Source: Hydrogenophaga sp. PBL-H3 (GTDB lineage Bacteria; Pseudomonadota; Gammaproteobacteria; Burkholderiales; Burkholderiaceae_C). From it: a stretch of DNA of 64,000 bases. Under the pieces are notes generated by a model. It was not told where the DNA came from, ran no database searches, and worked only from the letters and a program-made list of their open reading frames with translations. Positions 18,267 to 28,200 of this stretch are shown one piece after another (within the stretch, counting starts at the first letter, position 1; every line of letters begins with the position of its first letter). The position numbers were made by a program, and so were the translations under genes. The DNA lies in contig NZ_CP044974.1 of the NCBI RefSeq assembly GCF_010104355.1, positions 40,809-104,808 on the forward strand, read 5' to 3'.

Positions 18267-19358
18267 TCAAGCCAACTTTCGAAGCTTTCGCAGGCCGTCA
18301 ACGACGGCGTGCTCAAGAAGCTCAGGCTTGAGTTCAGCATAGGTGTCGGCCTCAATGACGATCGTCAGCTCCCCCCCCTTTCCGCGGGTCGCAGTGCCGA
18401 ACTTGTGGTCTTGGGACTGCAATTCGATGCGCTCGACTTTCTCGAAGCGAGGACTTACATCGATGAGTCTTGCAACGACCACAGCGGCAGACAGATTCTG
18501 CCCGCGAACCTTTTCGGCGCGCTTGAGCACTCCGCGACGATCCTTTTCGAGCGCCGCATGGATCTGCTCCGCATGACGAAAGTTGATCTCTAGCGGGCTT
18601 CTGAAGCAGTCGACGATGGCGTCGGGCAGCTGAGCAACCAGGAGGGCTTTTCGCACCCACGTGTGGCTGACGCCTAACGCTTCCGCCAGTTGGCGTTGGG
18701 TTGGAAAAAGCTGCTCGTCGAGCGCGCGCTGGTACATCACGCCTTGCTCGAACGAGGACAGGTCGGCGCGCTCCCGGTTCTCCCTATCCATGAGTTCAAA
18801 AAGCGCCTTGTCGCCCAGGTCTTCGATCCATACCGATGCAAGCACCGGGATCCCGAGCTCGAGGCAGGCCTGGTGCCTCCGGTGGCCAAAGACCAGTTCG
18901 AACTCCCCCGGAAGATCGATCACAGGCCGCACAAGGATTGGCTGGACGTTGCCTCCGGCGTGCTCGATATCAGCCTTCAGGCCGGCAAATTCGCTCGTCG
19001 CGAACGAGGCCTTGTGACGGTTAGCGTAGCGGCTGTGGCGGATGGTCTTCGGATCCATCTTGCGCGTGGGTAGCGCGCCTTCGTACTGGCGCAGCTTGTC
19101 CCGCAAGGACGCCATCTCACCCTCCACCTGCTGGATCTGCCCTCGAAACGCGAGCATCTGTCCGGGTCCCGTACGCGGAAGAAAGCCGCCCACAGCTGCG
19201 GGTGGAAACCTGGTTTCCATGCCTGGGGCTGCGGACGGCGCCTGATCCGGTGCGGGCGGAGAAACCGGCATATTGGGCGCTGACCTTTCCAAGTCGGCCG
19301 GGAGAGAGAGCCCTGCCGTCAGTGCTTCGAGTCGCTTGCGTGTGCTTGCCATGGTCAT
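18267..19358 (-). CDS. parB: plasmid partition protein ParB
   Basis: 363 residues from ATG 19358 (a second ATG lies two codons in). An N-terminal coiled-coil stretch (RGQIQQVEGEMASLRDKLRQYEG) precedes the ParB/Srx CTP-binding domain (NVQPILVRPV, ELVFGHRRHQACLELGIPV, MDRENRERADLSSFEQG). The helix-turn-helix follows (TQRQLAEALGVSHTWVRKALLVAQLP). It binds centromere sites and partners ParA encoded upstream. The likely sites are the GGAAACC-N-GGTTTCC palindromes, one of which (19204-19218) lies inside this gene. Confidence 0.92.
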   Translation of the reverse strand: MTMASTRKRLEALTAGLSLPADLERSAPNMPVSPPAPDQAPSAAPGMETRFPPAAVGGFLPRTGPGQMLAFRGQIQQVEGEMASLRDKLRQYEGALPTRKMDPKTIRHSRYANRHKASFATSEFAGLKADIEHAGGNVQPILVRPVIDLPGEFELVFGHRRHQACLELGIPVLASVWIEDLGDKALFELMDRENRERADLSSFEQGVMYQRALDEQLFPTQRQLAEALGVSHTWVRKALLVAQLPDAIVDCFRSPLEINFRHAEQIHAALEKDRRGVLKRAEKVRGQNLSAAVVVARLIDVSPRFEKVERIELQSQDHKFGTATRGKGGELTIVIEADTYAELKPELLEHAVVDGLRKLRKLA

Positions 19359-20101
19359 GCTTCCTTGTAGAGGCGCGAGACTGATTCGGAGTGTCCGCGT
19401 CGGATTTCGGCACGCAGGACGGGACCACGTTCGGTGCCATAGTGCGGCGTCCATAGGCGACAGAATGCCGACATCTGGTCAGTATGGAATTCTCTCGAAG
19501 AGCCACCCACCTGCGACACTTCGCTGGAAACCAGGTTTCCACTGTTCCAAGTAGCCAGGACGGGAGCCCTACCTTTGGTCGAAGTTGGGCACGGGCTGCG
19601 GCCCTGCCCTCTGCTGTGTGCTGTAGGCTCGGACGTGGAAACCTGGTTTCCACATCCACCCCCTGCGCAGTTTCTGCGCACGCTTGCCCGCGGATTCGAT
19701 GTCTCGCCCCGAAGTCTGTTCGACGTTAGATGTGTGATCGTGGCGTTCCGCGCGGCCTCCAGGCCGGATGTGGAGACCTGGTTTCCAGATCCGGCGCTTG
19801 CGGCTCGCTGACGTGAGCCCGCCGGCCCTGTGAACGCGGCACCCGCACTTGGCCGGCGCGCCGATCGCCTGCCTTCGATTTCCTCCACGACTGCCGAGCC
19901 CTGTATGGCAACCTGGTTTCCACAAAACTCTTCGAGTTTTCGAGCGACGCATGGCTCCGGGATCGATGCGCAACGCATGTTCTGATCCGACGCCAGTCGG
20001 AAGAGTTGGGCTCCGGCCGCGCCCACCAAACTCATCGCGGAAACCTGGTTTCCACACGCCCTGAGATTTGCAGCCGACAACTGCGTGGAAACCAGGTTTC
20101 C
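19204..20101. repeat. parS: parS-like palindrome array (seven sites)
   Basis: Seven copies of the 15-bp palindrome GGAAACC-[T/A]-GGTTTCC: 19204-19218 (inside parB), 19526-19540, 19637-19651, 19772-19786 (one mismatch), 19907-19921 (one mismatch), 20039-20053 and 20087-20101. An eighth lies in the parA start (21328-21342). The ~780-bp parA-parB gap is otherwise gene-free, and several sites are spaced ~111-135 bp apart. Position between and within parAB is the main argument for centromere function. Confidence 0.8.
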
Positions 20102-20136
20102 ACCGTTGCGCCGGTCGCTGCTGGTCCCTCTCCGCT

Positions 20137-21369
20137 TCATCGGTGCGCCCTGCCCTGGCCCTGCCAGGCGCCCACCATCGACTGCTCAACCAGTTCTACG
20201 AACGAGTCGTACGCCTCCACGGCGCGCTTGTAGGTCTTGGCCGCGCCCTCATACTTCTGCACGTCATAGACGGTGGCGAACTCCGCCGCCTTATTGCTCG
20301 TCACACTGGTCTTGGGGATCTCGACCGGCAAGGTGTACTCACCATACGTCGCCTGGATCCACTGCCGCACGGCTGGCATCGCCGGATCGGATGCGTCAAC
20401 CCGGCTTAGAAGCACGTGTAGGAAATCAAAAGCCTTGCCCTCGCGGTCCTTGCTTTGACCGTCCAGGTTGCCCCCGAGGTCCGCGAGTAGCGACCAGAAC
20501 TGGGCCGAGGACGCGAAGTCCAACCCGGAGGGCGGCACCGGGACCACGATGCCGTTGGCAGCCCAAAGCGCGTTGATGGTGACGTAGGAGAGGGAAGGGG
20601 GGGTGTCAATGACAATAACGTCATAGAGATCGCGCACGCTTTCCAGCCCCATGTTGAGCACGTCCCAGAACTTGGCGCCAGGTTCCTGCATCTGGCGCGC
20701 CGGCAAGGCGAACTCGGCCGAGAAGAGGAAAGGGGCCGCGGCGACCAGGTCAATGCCGTCCCAATAGGTCGACCGGATGGCGTACCGAATGTCGCTTTGT
20801 GTACCGTCGCACAGCGGGCCGATGGTCATGTCCTCGGTCACCTCGGCCTCCGGGAGCAAACCGTGCAGCGTGGTGAGTGACCCTTGCGGATCGGTGTCGA
20901 TCGCCAGGACTCGGTGGCCCCGCAGACTCAGCCCCTGCGCGAGGATCATGGCGGTGGTCGTCTTCGCCACCCCGCCCTTGAAGTTACCCACCGCGATCGT
21001 GATGGCCTTGCGGTCCGCGGGGCGCATCTTTTCGCCGCGGTAAGTGCGAGTCCAGCGCCGGAGCTCGTCCAAGCCAAAAACGCGCTTGCCGCCGGAAGGC
21101 GACAGGCGCCCGGCCGGAAGGTCCTCCTTGGTGATACGGTACGCAATGTGCGCCTTGTCCATCCCGCACAGCGCGGCCAGCTGCGCCGTGGAGTAGGTGG
21201 GGGCCGTCTTGCGGGCCTCGGGGGCCAGGAGCATGCCCCGGATCTGCTCGACCATGGAGCCGGCGCGGGCCGCTAGGCCAGCGATGCGCTCCATGTTGAT
21301 GGTTGGGCGCGGTGGGGCAATGTCAGTGGAAACCTGGTTTCCACCGACTGGCGGTACGAGAGCGGACAT
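20137..21369 (-). CDS. parA: plasmid partition ATPase ParA (type Ia)
   Basis: 410 residues. The N-terminal ~115 residues carry a MerR/HTH-like DNA-binding region (YSTAQLAALCGMDKAHIAYRIT, KRVFGLDELRRWTRTY), typical of type Ia ParA that represses its own promoter. The deviant Walker A is GNFKGGVAKTTTAM (~residues 129-141), with DTDPQGSL (A') and VIVIDTPPSLSY (Walker B). It moves ParB-parS complexes on the nucleoid. Codons 8-15 overlap one parS-like palindrome, which could tie ParB binding to parAB expression. Confidence 0.93.
   Translation of the reverse strand: MSALVPPVGGNQVSTDIAPPRPTINMERIAGLAARAGSMVEQIRGMLLAPEARKTAPTYSTAQLAALCGMDKAHIAYRITKEDLPAGRLSPSGGKRVFGLDELRRWTRTYRGEKMRPADRKAITIAVGNFKGGVAKTTTAMILAQGLSLRGHRVLAIDTDPQGSLTTLHGLLPEAEVTEDMTIGPLCDGTQSDIRYAIRSTYWDGIDLVAAAPFLFSAEFALPARQMQEPGAKFWDVLNMGLESVRDLYDVIVIDTPPSLSYVTINALWAANGIVVPVPPSGLDFASSAQFWSLLADLGGNLDGQSKDREGKAFDFLHVLLSRVDASDPAMPAVRQWIQATYGEYTLPVEIPKTSVTSNKAAEFATVYDVQKYEGAAKTYKRAVEAYDSFVELVEQSMVGAWQGQGRAHR
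21328..21342. promoter_or_regulatory. parS-like palindrome inside the parA start
   Basis: GGAAACCTGGTTTCC, identical to the core of the intergenic sites, lies within codons ~8-15 of parA. ParB bound here could act as a roadblock or autoregulatory site. Confidence 0.7.
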
Positions 21370-21625
21370 ATTGAAGAAGCCTCATTCGACAGAATTCGGC
21401 GATTCTATGAGAATCTGCCGAATGAACAAGTTTCAGCCATTCTCCCCTGGAACACCCTCCGCGAAGTGTGAGGTTTATTGGGGAACCGGGGCTTTGGCGG
21501 GTCACCAACGCGTTCCGCCAAGGGGTTGAGACGGCCTTTCCCACCCGTGGGCACATCCTTATGGCCCTCTGCAGGGCTATGCACGGGGCGCTGAGGGATT
21601 GAAGGAGGGCGGTTGCCCATATCCA

Positions 21626-21745
21626 CTCACATCAAACCCCAAGCCACCTCACATCTTGGTTGATAGGAACCCAGATCTGCTCACCTCAAATCCCATCCGT
21701 TCTCACATTATTTCCCAAGGAACCTCACACCAAGTGGTGCAAGCC
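21626..21745 (+). repeat. oriV: iteron array of the accessory-replicon origin
   Basis: Direct repeats with the core CTCAC(A/C) start at 21626, 21648, 21680, 21702 and 21724. Spacing is 22, 32, 22 and 22 bp, i.e. 22 or 22 plus one helical turn. Units share CTCACnTC followed by an A/C-rich tail. The array lies just upstream of the Rep gene, the standard layout of theta-replicating iteron plasmids. An inverted related motif (GTGTGAGG) occurs near 21468. Confidence 0.72.
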
Positions 21746-21868
21746 ATTGATCCAATTGAGGAAAATGAAACTTCAACTCTTCAATCTCCCAAGTGTTTCA
21801 CTTCAACAGCTCAAGCGAAAGCACTCTGCCAACTGTGAATTGACGAAATCACATTAGGCCGACATGAT

Positions 21869-23266
21869 GTGAGCTTCAGCACGAACACTACTTTCATGGT
21901 CGAGGACGAATCCCCGCGCAGTTCGCCTCGCCCACCCCCCTCGGTCGAGGAGCAAAGCGTTGCCAAGGCCAACGAGGCCATCGCCATCCGCCCGAAGCGC
22001 GGACGCCTGACCCTGCTTTCTCGGCGCATCTATAACGCGCTGCTCTACCATTCCCAGCGTCAGGGCGTTGACGAGCCGGTTTACCGATTGGCCCTGAGCG
22101 AGTTGATCGGTGACGCACGCTTCAACTCCAACAACACGGAGCTGCTGAAGTCCCATCTGCGCGATATGCAGGCGACGACGATCGAATGGTCGACCAGCAG
22201 CAGCTCGCTCAAGCGCTGGGTTTCGTCCCAGCTGCTGGGCACCGTGACCATCGAGGAGCAGGGCAGGGGGCGCCCGTGCATGGTCACTTGGCGCTATCCC
22301 GAGGAAATAAAGGAGCGCCTCGTCAAGCCCCACCAGTACACGCGGGTGTTGCTCGAGATGAGCAGCCAGATGCGCAGCTACTCGGCGGCCGTGCTCTACG
22401 AGATCGGTGCTCGTTACCTGACTTCGCCCGGTCGGTTGTCCATGCGAGAGGACGTAATGTGGTGGGCTGCGGTCCTGACCGGTCGCAGCGATATCAAGGA
22501 AGTGGACTACCGCTTCCTCAAGCGCGACGTCATCAGCAAGGCGATCGCCGAGATCGACGCCTTGTGCGAGGAGTTCGGGTTGGAGCTGATCGAGCACAAG
22601 AGAGGCCGCAAGATCGAGGAAATCCAGTTCCGAGTGGTCCCCAAGGTTCAGCAGCGGCTTGAGGACATCAACGCCGCCAACCGCAACGTTTTCGACCTGG
22701 AGCTGGTGGGGCGCCTGATTGCGCTGGGGATCAAGCAAGACGAGGCGCAGGACCTCTATGCAACCACGGACGAGGGGCAGATCCGCGCGACCCTGGATCA
22801 CGTCGACGCGCGACTGCGCAGCGCTACGATGCCGGCTCTGAAATCGCCTGCCGCCTATTTCAAGGACGCACTCAAGAAGGGTTACGCGGGCGTCGGCATC
22901 GCGGTGCCCGCTTCGCCGCCGGACGAGCCAGGCGCCGCACCCGCTACGTCCGTTCCCACGCTGTCGGAGGGCGACCGCCTGCGGCGCATCCGCGAACTGT
23001 GGGAAAACGATCAGATGGCCAAGGCGCGCGCGATGTATGCGGAAATGCTGGAGCCGATGCAGGCGGAGTGGCGGACACGTTTCCAGGTCGAGCAGCTTGA
23101 GAAGGTTGCCTCTCCCATCGCGCGTGCCTGGCGCCGCGATGGGCCGGCCAGTCGCATTGCCGGGACGACGTTCTTCAAATGGCTGGCCGGCACCACCTGG
23201 CCCGCGGAGCCGACGGACCGGGTGCTGTTGGACTTCGCCCTGCAGCGGGGCGTGCCAGGCCTCTGA
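21869..23266 (+). CDS. rep: replication initiator protein (Rep_3-like)
   Basis: 465 residues from a GTG start at 21869; an ATG at 21896 is an alternative. Tandem winged-helix initiator features: LTLLSRRIYNALLYHSQRQG, VYRLALSELIGDARFNSNN, YTRVLLEMSSQMRSYSAAVLYEIGARYL. The C-terminal ~170 residues are a less conserved extension (DRLRRIRELWENDQMAKARAMYAE). Its position next to the iterons and facing away from parAB makes it the initiator of the 21.8-kb replicon. Confidence 0.85.
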   Translation: MSFSTNTTFMVEDESPRSSPRPPPSVEEQSVAKANEAIAIRPKRGRLTLLSRRIYNALLYHSQRQGVDEPVYRLALSELIGDARFNSNNTELLKSHLRDMQATTIEWSTSSSSLKRWVSSQLLGTVTIEEQGRGRPCMVTWRYPEEIKERLVKPHQYTRVLLEMSSQMRSYSAAVLYEIGARYLTSPGRLSMREDVMWWAAVLTGRSDIKEVDYRFLKRDVISKAIAEIDALCEEFGLELIEHKRGRKIEEIQFRVVPKVQQRLEDINAANRNVFDLELVGRLIALGIKQDEAQDLYATTDEGQIRATLDHVDARLRSATMPALKSPAAYFKDALKKGYAGVGIAVPASPPDEPGAAPATSVPTLSEGDRLRRIRELWENDQMAKARAMYAEMLEPMQAEWRTRFQVEQLEKVASPIARAWRRDGPASRIAGTTFFKWLAGTTWPAEPTDRVLLDFALQRGVPGL

Positions 23267-23777
23267 CGGCGGTCCCTGGCCAGACTGGTTTCAGGAATCT
23301 GCATCGAGCGGCCGCTGCGCATTTGCGCGGCAAGGTGCTTGGACGCACGATCCCTTCGCAGGGTATTTGGTTGGCCGCGCTTGGGGCGGAACGAGTAACC
23401 GAGAGGCTTGTCTTTTCCCATCTGGCGTTCGCCCATCGGGTGGGTGCCAGGCTCACGTGCCCACCAAGATCGCTTGAATCTGACGCCGGCACTTAGAGGA
23501 ACGTTTACGCTGCTACCGCTTAGTTCGCGTCGTAAGTTAGCCATCACATCGATCTCATAACTAGCACCCTTGACACGTCCGGGTGCTGTCGCAAGTGGCC
23601 ACCGCCCTCGAAAAGTTGGCACGTGGGCGCGCTCCGCTTCACACGCCGGGGACGCCCCGCCTTGTAAATGCATTATATGAACCAACGTGCGATTAGTTCA
23701 TTTGTTGAGGTACAGTATTACCCATCAAGGCAGGTAATCGAGGCAACTGCATTCCCTTTGCATAAGGAGCATACAAA
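23267..23777. other. intergenic region between rep and the toxin-antitoxin pair
   Basis: About 510 bp with no convincing gene. The right end holds the promoter region of the toxin-antitoxin operon, including the inverted repeat ATTACC...GGTAAT (23717-23722 / 23733-23738), a likely antitoxin operator. Confidence 0.5.
23717..23738. promoter_or_regulatory. inverted repeat upstream of the antitoxin gene
   Basis: ATTACC and GGTAAT are separated by 10 bp, ending ~40 bp before the antitoxin ATG. AT-rich sequence just upstream (GTACAGTATT) could be the -10 region. A site of this kind fits autoregulation by the HTH antitoxin. Confidence 0.5.
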
Positions 23778-24248
23778 ATGACCACTTCGGAACGTACGCG
23801 TCGCCGTCAAGCTGCGGAAATGACACCTGAAGAGTTGGAAATGGCTCGCACGGCACAGCGCTGCATCGGCGAGTCGTTGGATCGCTCGCGAGCGGCGAGC
23901 ATTCTTTTGACCAGCGACGATGGGGATCTCCCGCCGGTGCAGGTGCCGACAAAGGCGCTGCGGTTGATCGGTGAAGTGCTGGGTGCATTGAGCGAGCGTA
24001 GGGCGGTGACTGTTATCTCGGACAAGCAAGAAATGACGACCGTCGAGGCTGCCAACCTTCTGAACGTTTCTCGCCCATTTGTCATTCGCGCGATCGAAGA
24101 GGGGCGGCTGGCTCATCGCATGGTCGGCACACATCGCCGCATTCCGTTCGACGGGTTGATGGCTTTTCGTGCGCAGATGCGTGAAAAGCAGATCGCAGCC
24201 TTGCAACGGCTGTCTGAAAACGCGCAGGAATTGGGCCTCGAATACTGA
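23778..24248 (+). CDS. excisionase-type HTH antitoxin
   Basis: 156 residues. The C-terminal half is an excisionase/MerR-type DNA-binding domain (MTTVEAANLLNVSRPFVIRAIEEGRLAHRMVG, then HRRIPFDGLMAFRAQ). The N-terminal half is helical (TPEELEMARTAQRCIGESLD) and probably binds the toxin. The stop shares its A with the toxin start (TGATGG at 24246-24251), so the two are translationally coupled. Predicted antitoxin and operon repressor. Confidence 0.8.
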   Translation: MTTSERTRRRQAAEMTPEELEMARTAQRCIGESLDRSRAASILLTSDDGDLPPVQVPTKALRLIGEVLGALSERRAVTVISDKQEMTTVEAANLLNVSRPFVIRAIEEGRLAHRMVGTHRRIPFDGLMAFRAQMREKQIAALQRLSENAQELGLEY

Positions 24249-24829
24249 TGGCGGGGAACGCGAGGTACACAGCCCTCTTGGACGCCTGCGTCCTTTATCC
24301 GGTCAGCGTCGCCGACGCTCTGATGAGCGTTGCCGTGACCGGGTTGTTTGCCCCCAAGTGGACGACGGAGATCGAGGCAGAATGGATGGGCAACCTCGAG
24401 GCTGAACGCCCCGATCTCGTCGGCAGGCTCAGCTTTCGCCGCGACAACATGCGTGAAGCCATTCCCGATTGGGAGATTTCGGAAGCGGCCTGGCGGCCGC
24501 TTGTCGGATCGCTCACGCTGCCTGACCCCGATGACGTCCACGTGCTTGCCGCTGCGATCGTTGGCCATGCTGATTGCATCGTGACCGCGAACCTCAAGGA
24601 CTTTCCGAATGATGTCCTGGCGGGATACGATTTGACGGCAGTGCACCCAGACGATTTCTTGGTCGCACAGCTTGATCTGGACGAGATTGCTGCATTGACG
24701 GCATTCAAAGCCATGCGGGCACGGTCCAAGCGTCCTCCCTTCTCGCCGGAAGAGTTCGCTGATGTCCTCGAGCGGAACGGCCTGGCCGCAACCGCTGAGC
24801 GCTTGCGAGAGGCAGCTGCGCTGATCTGA
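24248..24829 (+). CDS. PIN-domain toxin (VapC-like ribonuclease)
   Basis: 193 residues. PIN-fold signatures: the N-terminal LLDACVLYP with the first catalytic Asp, a central Glu-rich helix (TEIEAEWMGNLEAE), LPDPDDVHVLAAAI with two further acidic residues, and IVTANLKDFP. The C-terminal ~50 residues extend beyond the minimal PIN domain. With the upstream HTH protein it forms a toxin-antitoxin module that would stabilise this replicon. Confidence 0.82.
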   Translation: MAGNARYTALLDACVLYPVSVADALMSVAVTGLFAPKWTTEIEAEWMGNLEAERPDLVGRLSFRRDNMREAIPDWEISEAAWRPLVGSLTLPDPDDVHVLAAAIVGHADCIVTANLKDFPNDVLAGYDLTAVHPDDFLVAQLDLDEIAALTAFKAMRARSKRPPFSPEEFADVLERNGLAATAERLREAAALI

Positions 24830-25259
24830 ATACGACCTCATCACCTGCGTGAGCGCCGGGATCGCTCCCGAAAGCCAATGCGTCGCGCGCTGATGGCTTG
24901 GACCGACTCTCGCGTGCTGACATGTCTTCCCTGCCTCATCGTTCATGCGTTCCCATCGGAACCAGCACTCGCTCGCGAGCCCTTAAATACGGGAGAAGCC
25001 CGGTGCTCTTCGGGTCCCTGCATAAAGACTGAAGAACCGAGGCGTCATGCTGACCTGCTGGGCGAACGGCCTGCGGCTGTGGCCGATCGGTCAAACTTTT
25101 TGCCAGCGACGTCAAACGAGGGAGGGCAGGTGCCCGACGGTTCGTTGACGTCTGATTCTGACTAGTTCGCGCCACAAGGTCTCTTGTGAACGTCGAGGAC
25201 ATCGATTGCTTCACGAGCCCCGCGGCCTACTACCGACGGCGCTGCACGAACTCGTGTAC
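24830..25259. other. no gene recognised
   Basis: About 430 bp between the toxin gene and IS1071 copy B. It is the right-hand edge of the accessory replicon and, when circular, would join 3501 onward. No domain or coupled frame is seen. Confidence 0.45.
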
Positions 25260-25264
25260 TAGAT
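25260..25264. repeat. 5-bp target duplication TAGAT, right copy
   Basis: TAGAT immediately before the GGGGTCTCC left end of IS1071 copy B, identical to 3496-3500 after copy A. The two mark the edges of the 21.8-kb replicon. Confidence 0.8.
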
Positions 25265-28200
25265 GGGGTCTCCTCGTTTTCAGTGCAATAAGTGACGGTA
25301 CGCAAAGCTAGCACTGGCGCGGGGGTGGTCTGGGTAGACCGTTGATTTCATTGACTTTCCTGTTCGCTTTGTAAACGGGTATGGTGGCCTCCCACTTTTG
25401 AGGTTCACGATGCAGGGTTGGCACACAACGTTTTTGGGGATGCGTGGGCTCCCCCGCGATATCAGCGACTTCGAGATGAAGGCATTTTTCACCTTCGATG
25501 GTGCCGAGCGCGACGCAATCAATGCACGCGAGGTGATTCCACAAGCTTGGTCTGGCGCTCCATATTGGTTTCCTGCGCATGAGTGGGCGTTTGCTCGGTG
25601 CCTTTCGGGTAATTCCAGTAGCCTTGTGGCGCCACCTTGGCAACGAGCTTGGCATTGCAGCACCAGAAGTCGCCTCGCTGAGAGCCATGTATGAACGCGG
25701 GCGCACGCTATTCGATCACCAACAAGTAGCCTGCACGGTCCTTGGATTCCAGTGGATGAGCGAGCACCAGCGCCGCTCACTGGTACGTGAACTGCGCGAC
25801 GAAGTGGCGCGCTGCGCCGACCGCGATCAGCTACTCGTGCGGGCGCGTCAATGGCTGTACAAGAACAAGCTGGTGATCGTGCACGAGCGGGCAATTCGGA
25901 CACTGATTGCGGCGGCACTTGCCCAGCTTGAAGTTGAAACAGGCACCGCCATCGCCGCCAGCGTTGATCCAGCAACACTTGATCGCTGGCGAGCCTCAGT
26001 TTCAGAGCTGCGCCCAGATGGACAAACCCAGCAGAGTTGGCTATGGGCTGCACCGGCGAAACACTCAACCCGCCAAATCAGCGAGGTACTGGAGCGCATC
26101 GACCTGCTTTACACGCTGGACGTTCATAAGCACCTGGCAGACATCCCCGATCTCATCTTGCGCCGCTACGCGCGCCGACTTGTCTCCAGGCCGCCCTCAG
26201 CCGGAGCCAAGATCAAAGAGCCAGCGCGCACCGTGGAGGTCGCATGCTTTCTTCGGTATTGCCTGTTCACCACCACAGACCAGTTGATCCTTATGGTGCA
26301 GCGCCGGATCGCCGATCTGTGGCGTCAGGCTGCCGCCGATGTCCCCGCTACCGTCAATTGGGCCGCAATGTACAAAACGCTGCTCGGCGAACTTGTTGCC
26401 TTGAGCGCGCAAGGTGCGGTGCCAGATGCTGAGTTGCGTGCCCGTCTTGAAGCCTTGATCACCGAAACCCAGAAACGCAAACCACCGAGCAGGGCCTCCC
26501 TGGTCCGCGAGGGATTGATTGATGGAATTCGCCCCGTGCGGTCGTTGCTCGTCGCCATTGCAAAGCTGCCCTGGCAGGCCACCGGCGAGCATCCTGCCAT
26601 CGAGTACCTTGCCAAGCTGCAAGCTTTATATCTCAAAGGATCCAGAAAGCTGCCAGTTGAAGTGGTGGCACCAAGTCTGGGAATGATCTGGCAGGTTTCG
26701 ATCTCCAGCCCAGACCGGGAACGGGCGTTTCAGGCGTTGGAGGTGGCCACCCTGTTTGCCCTGCGCCGCGCGGTGCGCAATGGCTCGGTCTGGATTGAGC
26801 ACAGCCTGAGCTTTCGGGGTCGTGCGCGCTTGTTCTTCACGGACGAGCGTTGGCAGGCAGAGTCCAAGAAACACTATGCCCGTCTATCGTTACCCAGCAA
26901 GGCTGCCACTTTCTTGAAGCCTTTGCTGGCCAGAGTAACTGCCGGTGTCGATGCGGTGGCCGCTGCAGCCCGCAGTGGCGTACTGCGCGTGGATGATGAA
27001 CTCCATTTGTCGCCATTGCCCGCAGAGGACGAAGACCCAGAAGTGACCAAGCTGCGCGCGGCTTTGGATCACCGCATCGGTGAGGTTCAATTGCCGGAAG
27101 TGATTCTGGCCGTTGACGCCCAGGTGCGCTTTAGCTGGATCATGCTCGGACGTGAGCCGCGCTCTACCGACCGAGCTGCTGATGGTCTATGCCGGCATCA
27201 TGGCCCACGGCACCAGTCTGACTGCGGTCGAATGCGCGCGCATGATTCCGCAATTGTCTGCCACCAGCATTCGCCAGGCCATGCGCTGGGCGCGGGACGA
27301 AACGGCGTCTGAGCCAGGCCTGCCAGGCTGTGCTGGAATTCATGCAGCGACACCCGATTGCCGCCACCTGGGGGCGGTCCGATTTGGCATCTTCTGACAT
27401 GATGACCATGGAGACCACCAAAACGGGTGTGGCAAGCCCGGCTTGATCCTCGGCGCAACACACCTTCCATTGGAATCTACTCCCATGTAAAAGACCGGTG
27501 GGGCATCTTCCATGCGCAGCCCTTTGTGCTCAATGAGCGCCAGGCGGGCGTGGCCATTGAAGGTGTCATCCGCCAAGAAAAGCTGGAGACCAGCCAGCTT
27601 GCTGTGGATACCCATGGCTACACCGACTTTGCCATGTCACATGCCCGTTTGCTTGGTTTTGATCTTTGCCCGCGGTTGAAGGAACTCAAACAGCGCCACC
27701 TCTTTGTGCCACGCGGCACCAAAGTGCCCGCAGAAATCGCTGCGGTGTGCGAAGCCAATGTCGACGTCGCTTTGATCGAAAAGCATTGGGATAGTCTGGT
27801 GCACCTGGCAAGCCTCGGTCATGAGCGGACATGCCAGTGCGGTGGCAGCTCTTGCGCGGTTCGGTTCTGCCGCCCAGGGCGATCCAATCTATGAGGCTGG
27901 CGTGCAATTGGGCGGTTGCTGCGTACGGCGTTTTTGGCTGACTACTTTGTCAAGGACGCTTTCAGGAACGAGTTGCGCCGGGTGCTCAATCGGGGCGAGG
28001 CTGTTAACGCCCTCAAGCGCGCCATTTATACCGGCCGGATCAGCCCGGCGCAGGCCAAACGTGTCGATGAAATGCAGGCTGTGGCCGATGCGTTGAGCCT
28101 GATGGCCAACATCGTGATGGCGTGGAATACCTCACAGATGCAGGCGGTCCTGGATCGCTGGTCGAACCGCCGCCAGGTCATTCCACCGGAACTGATCGGG

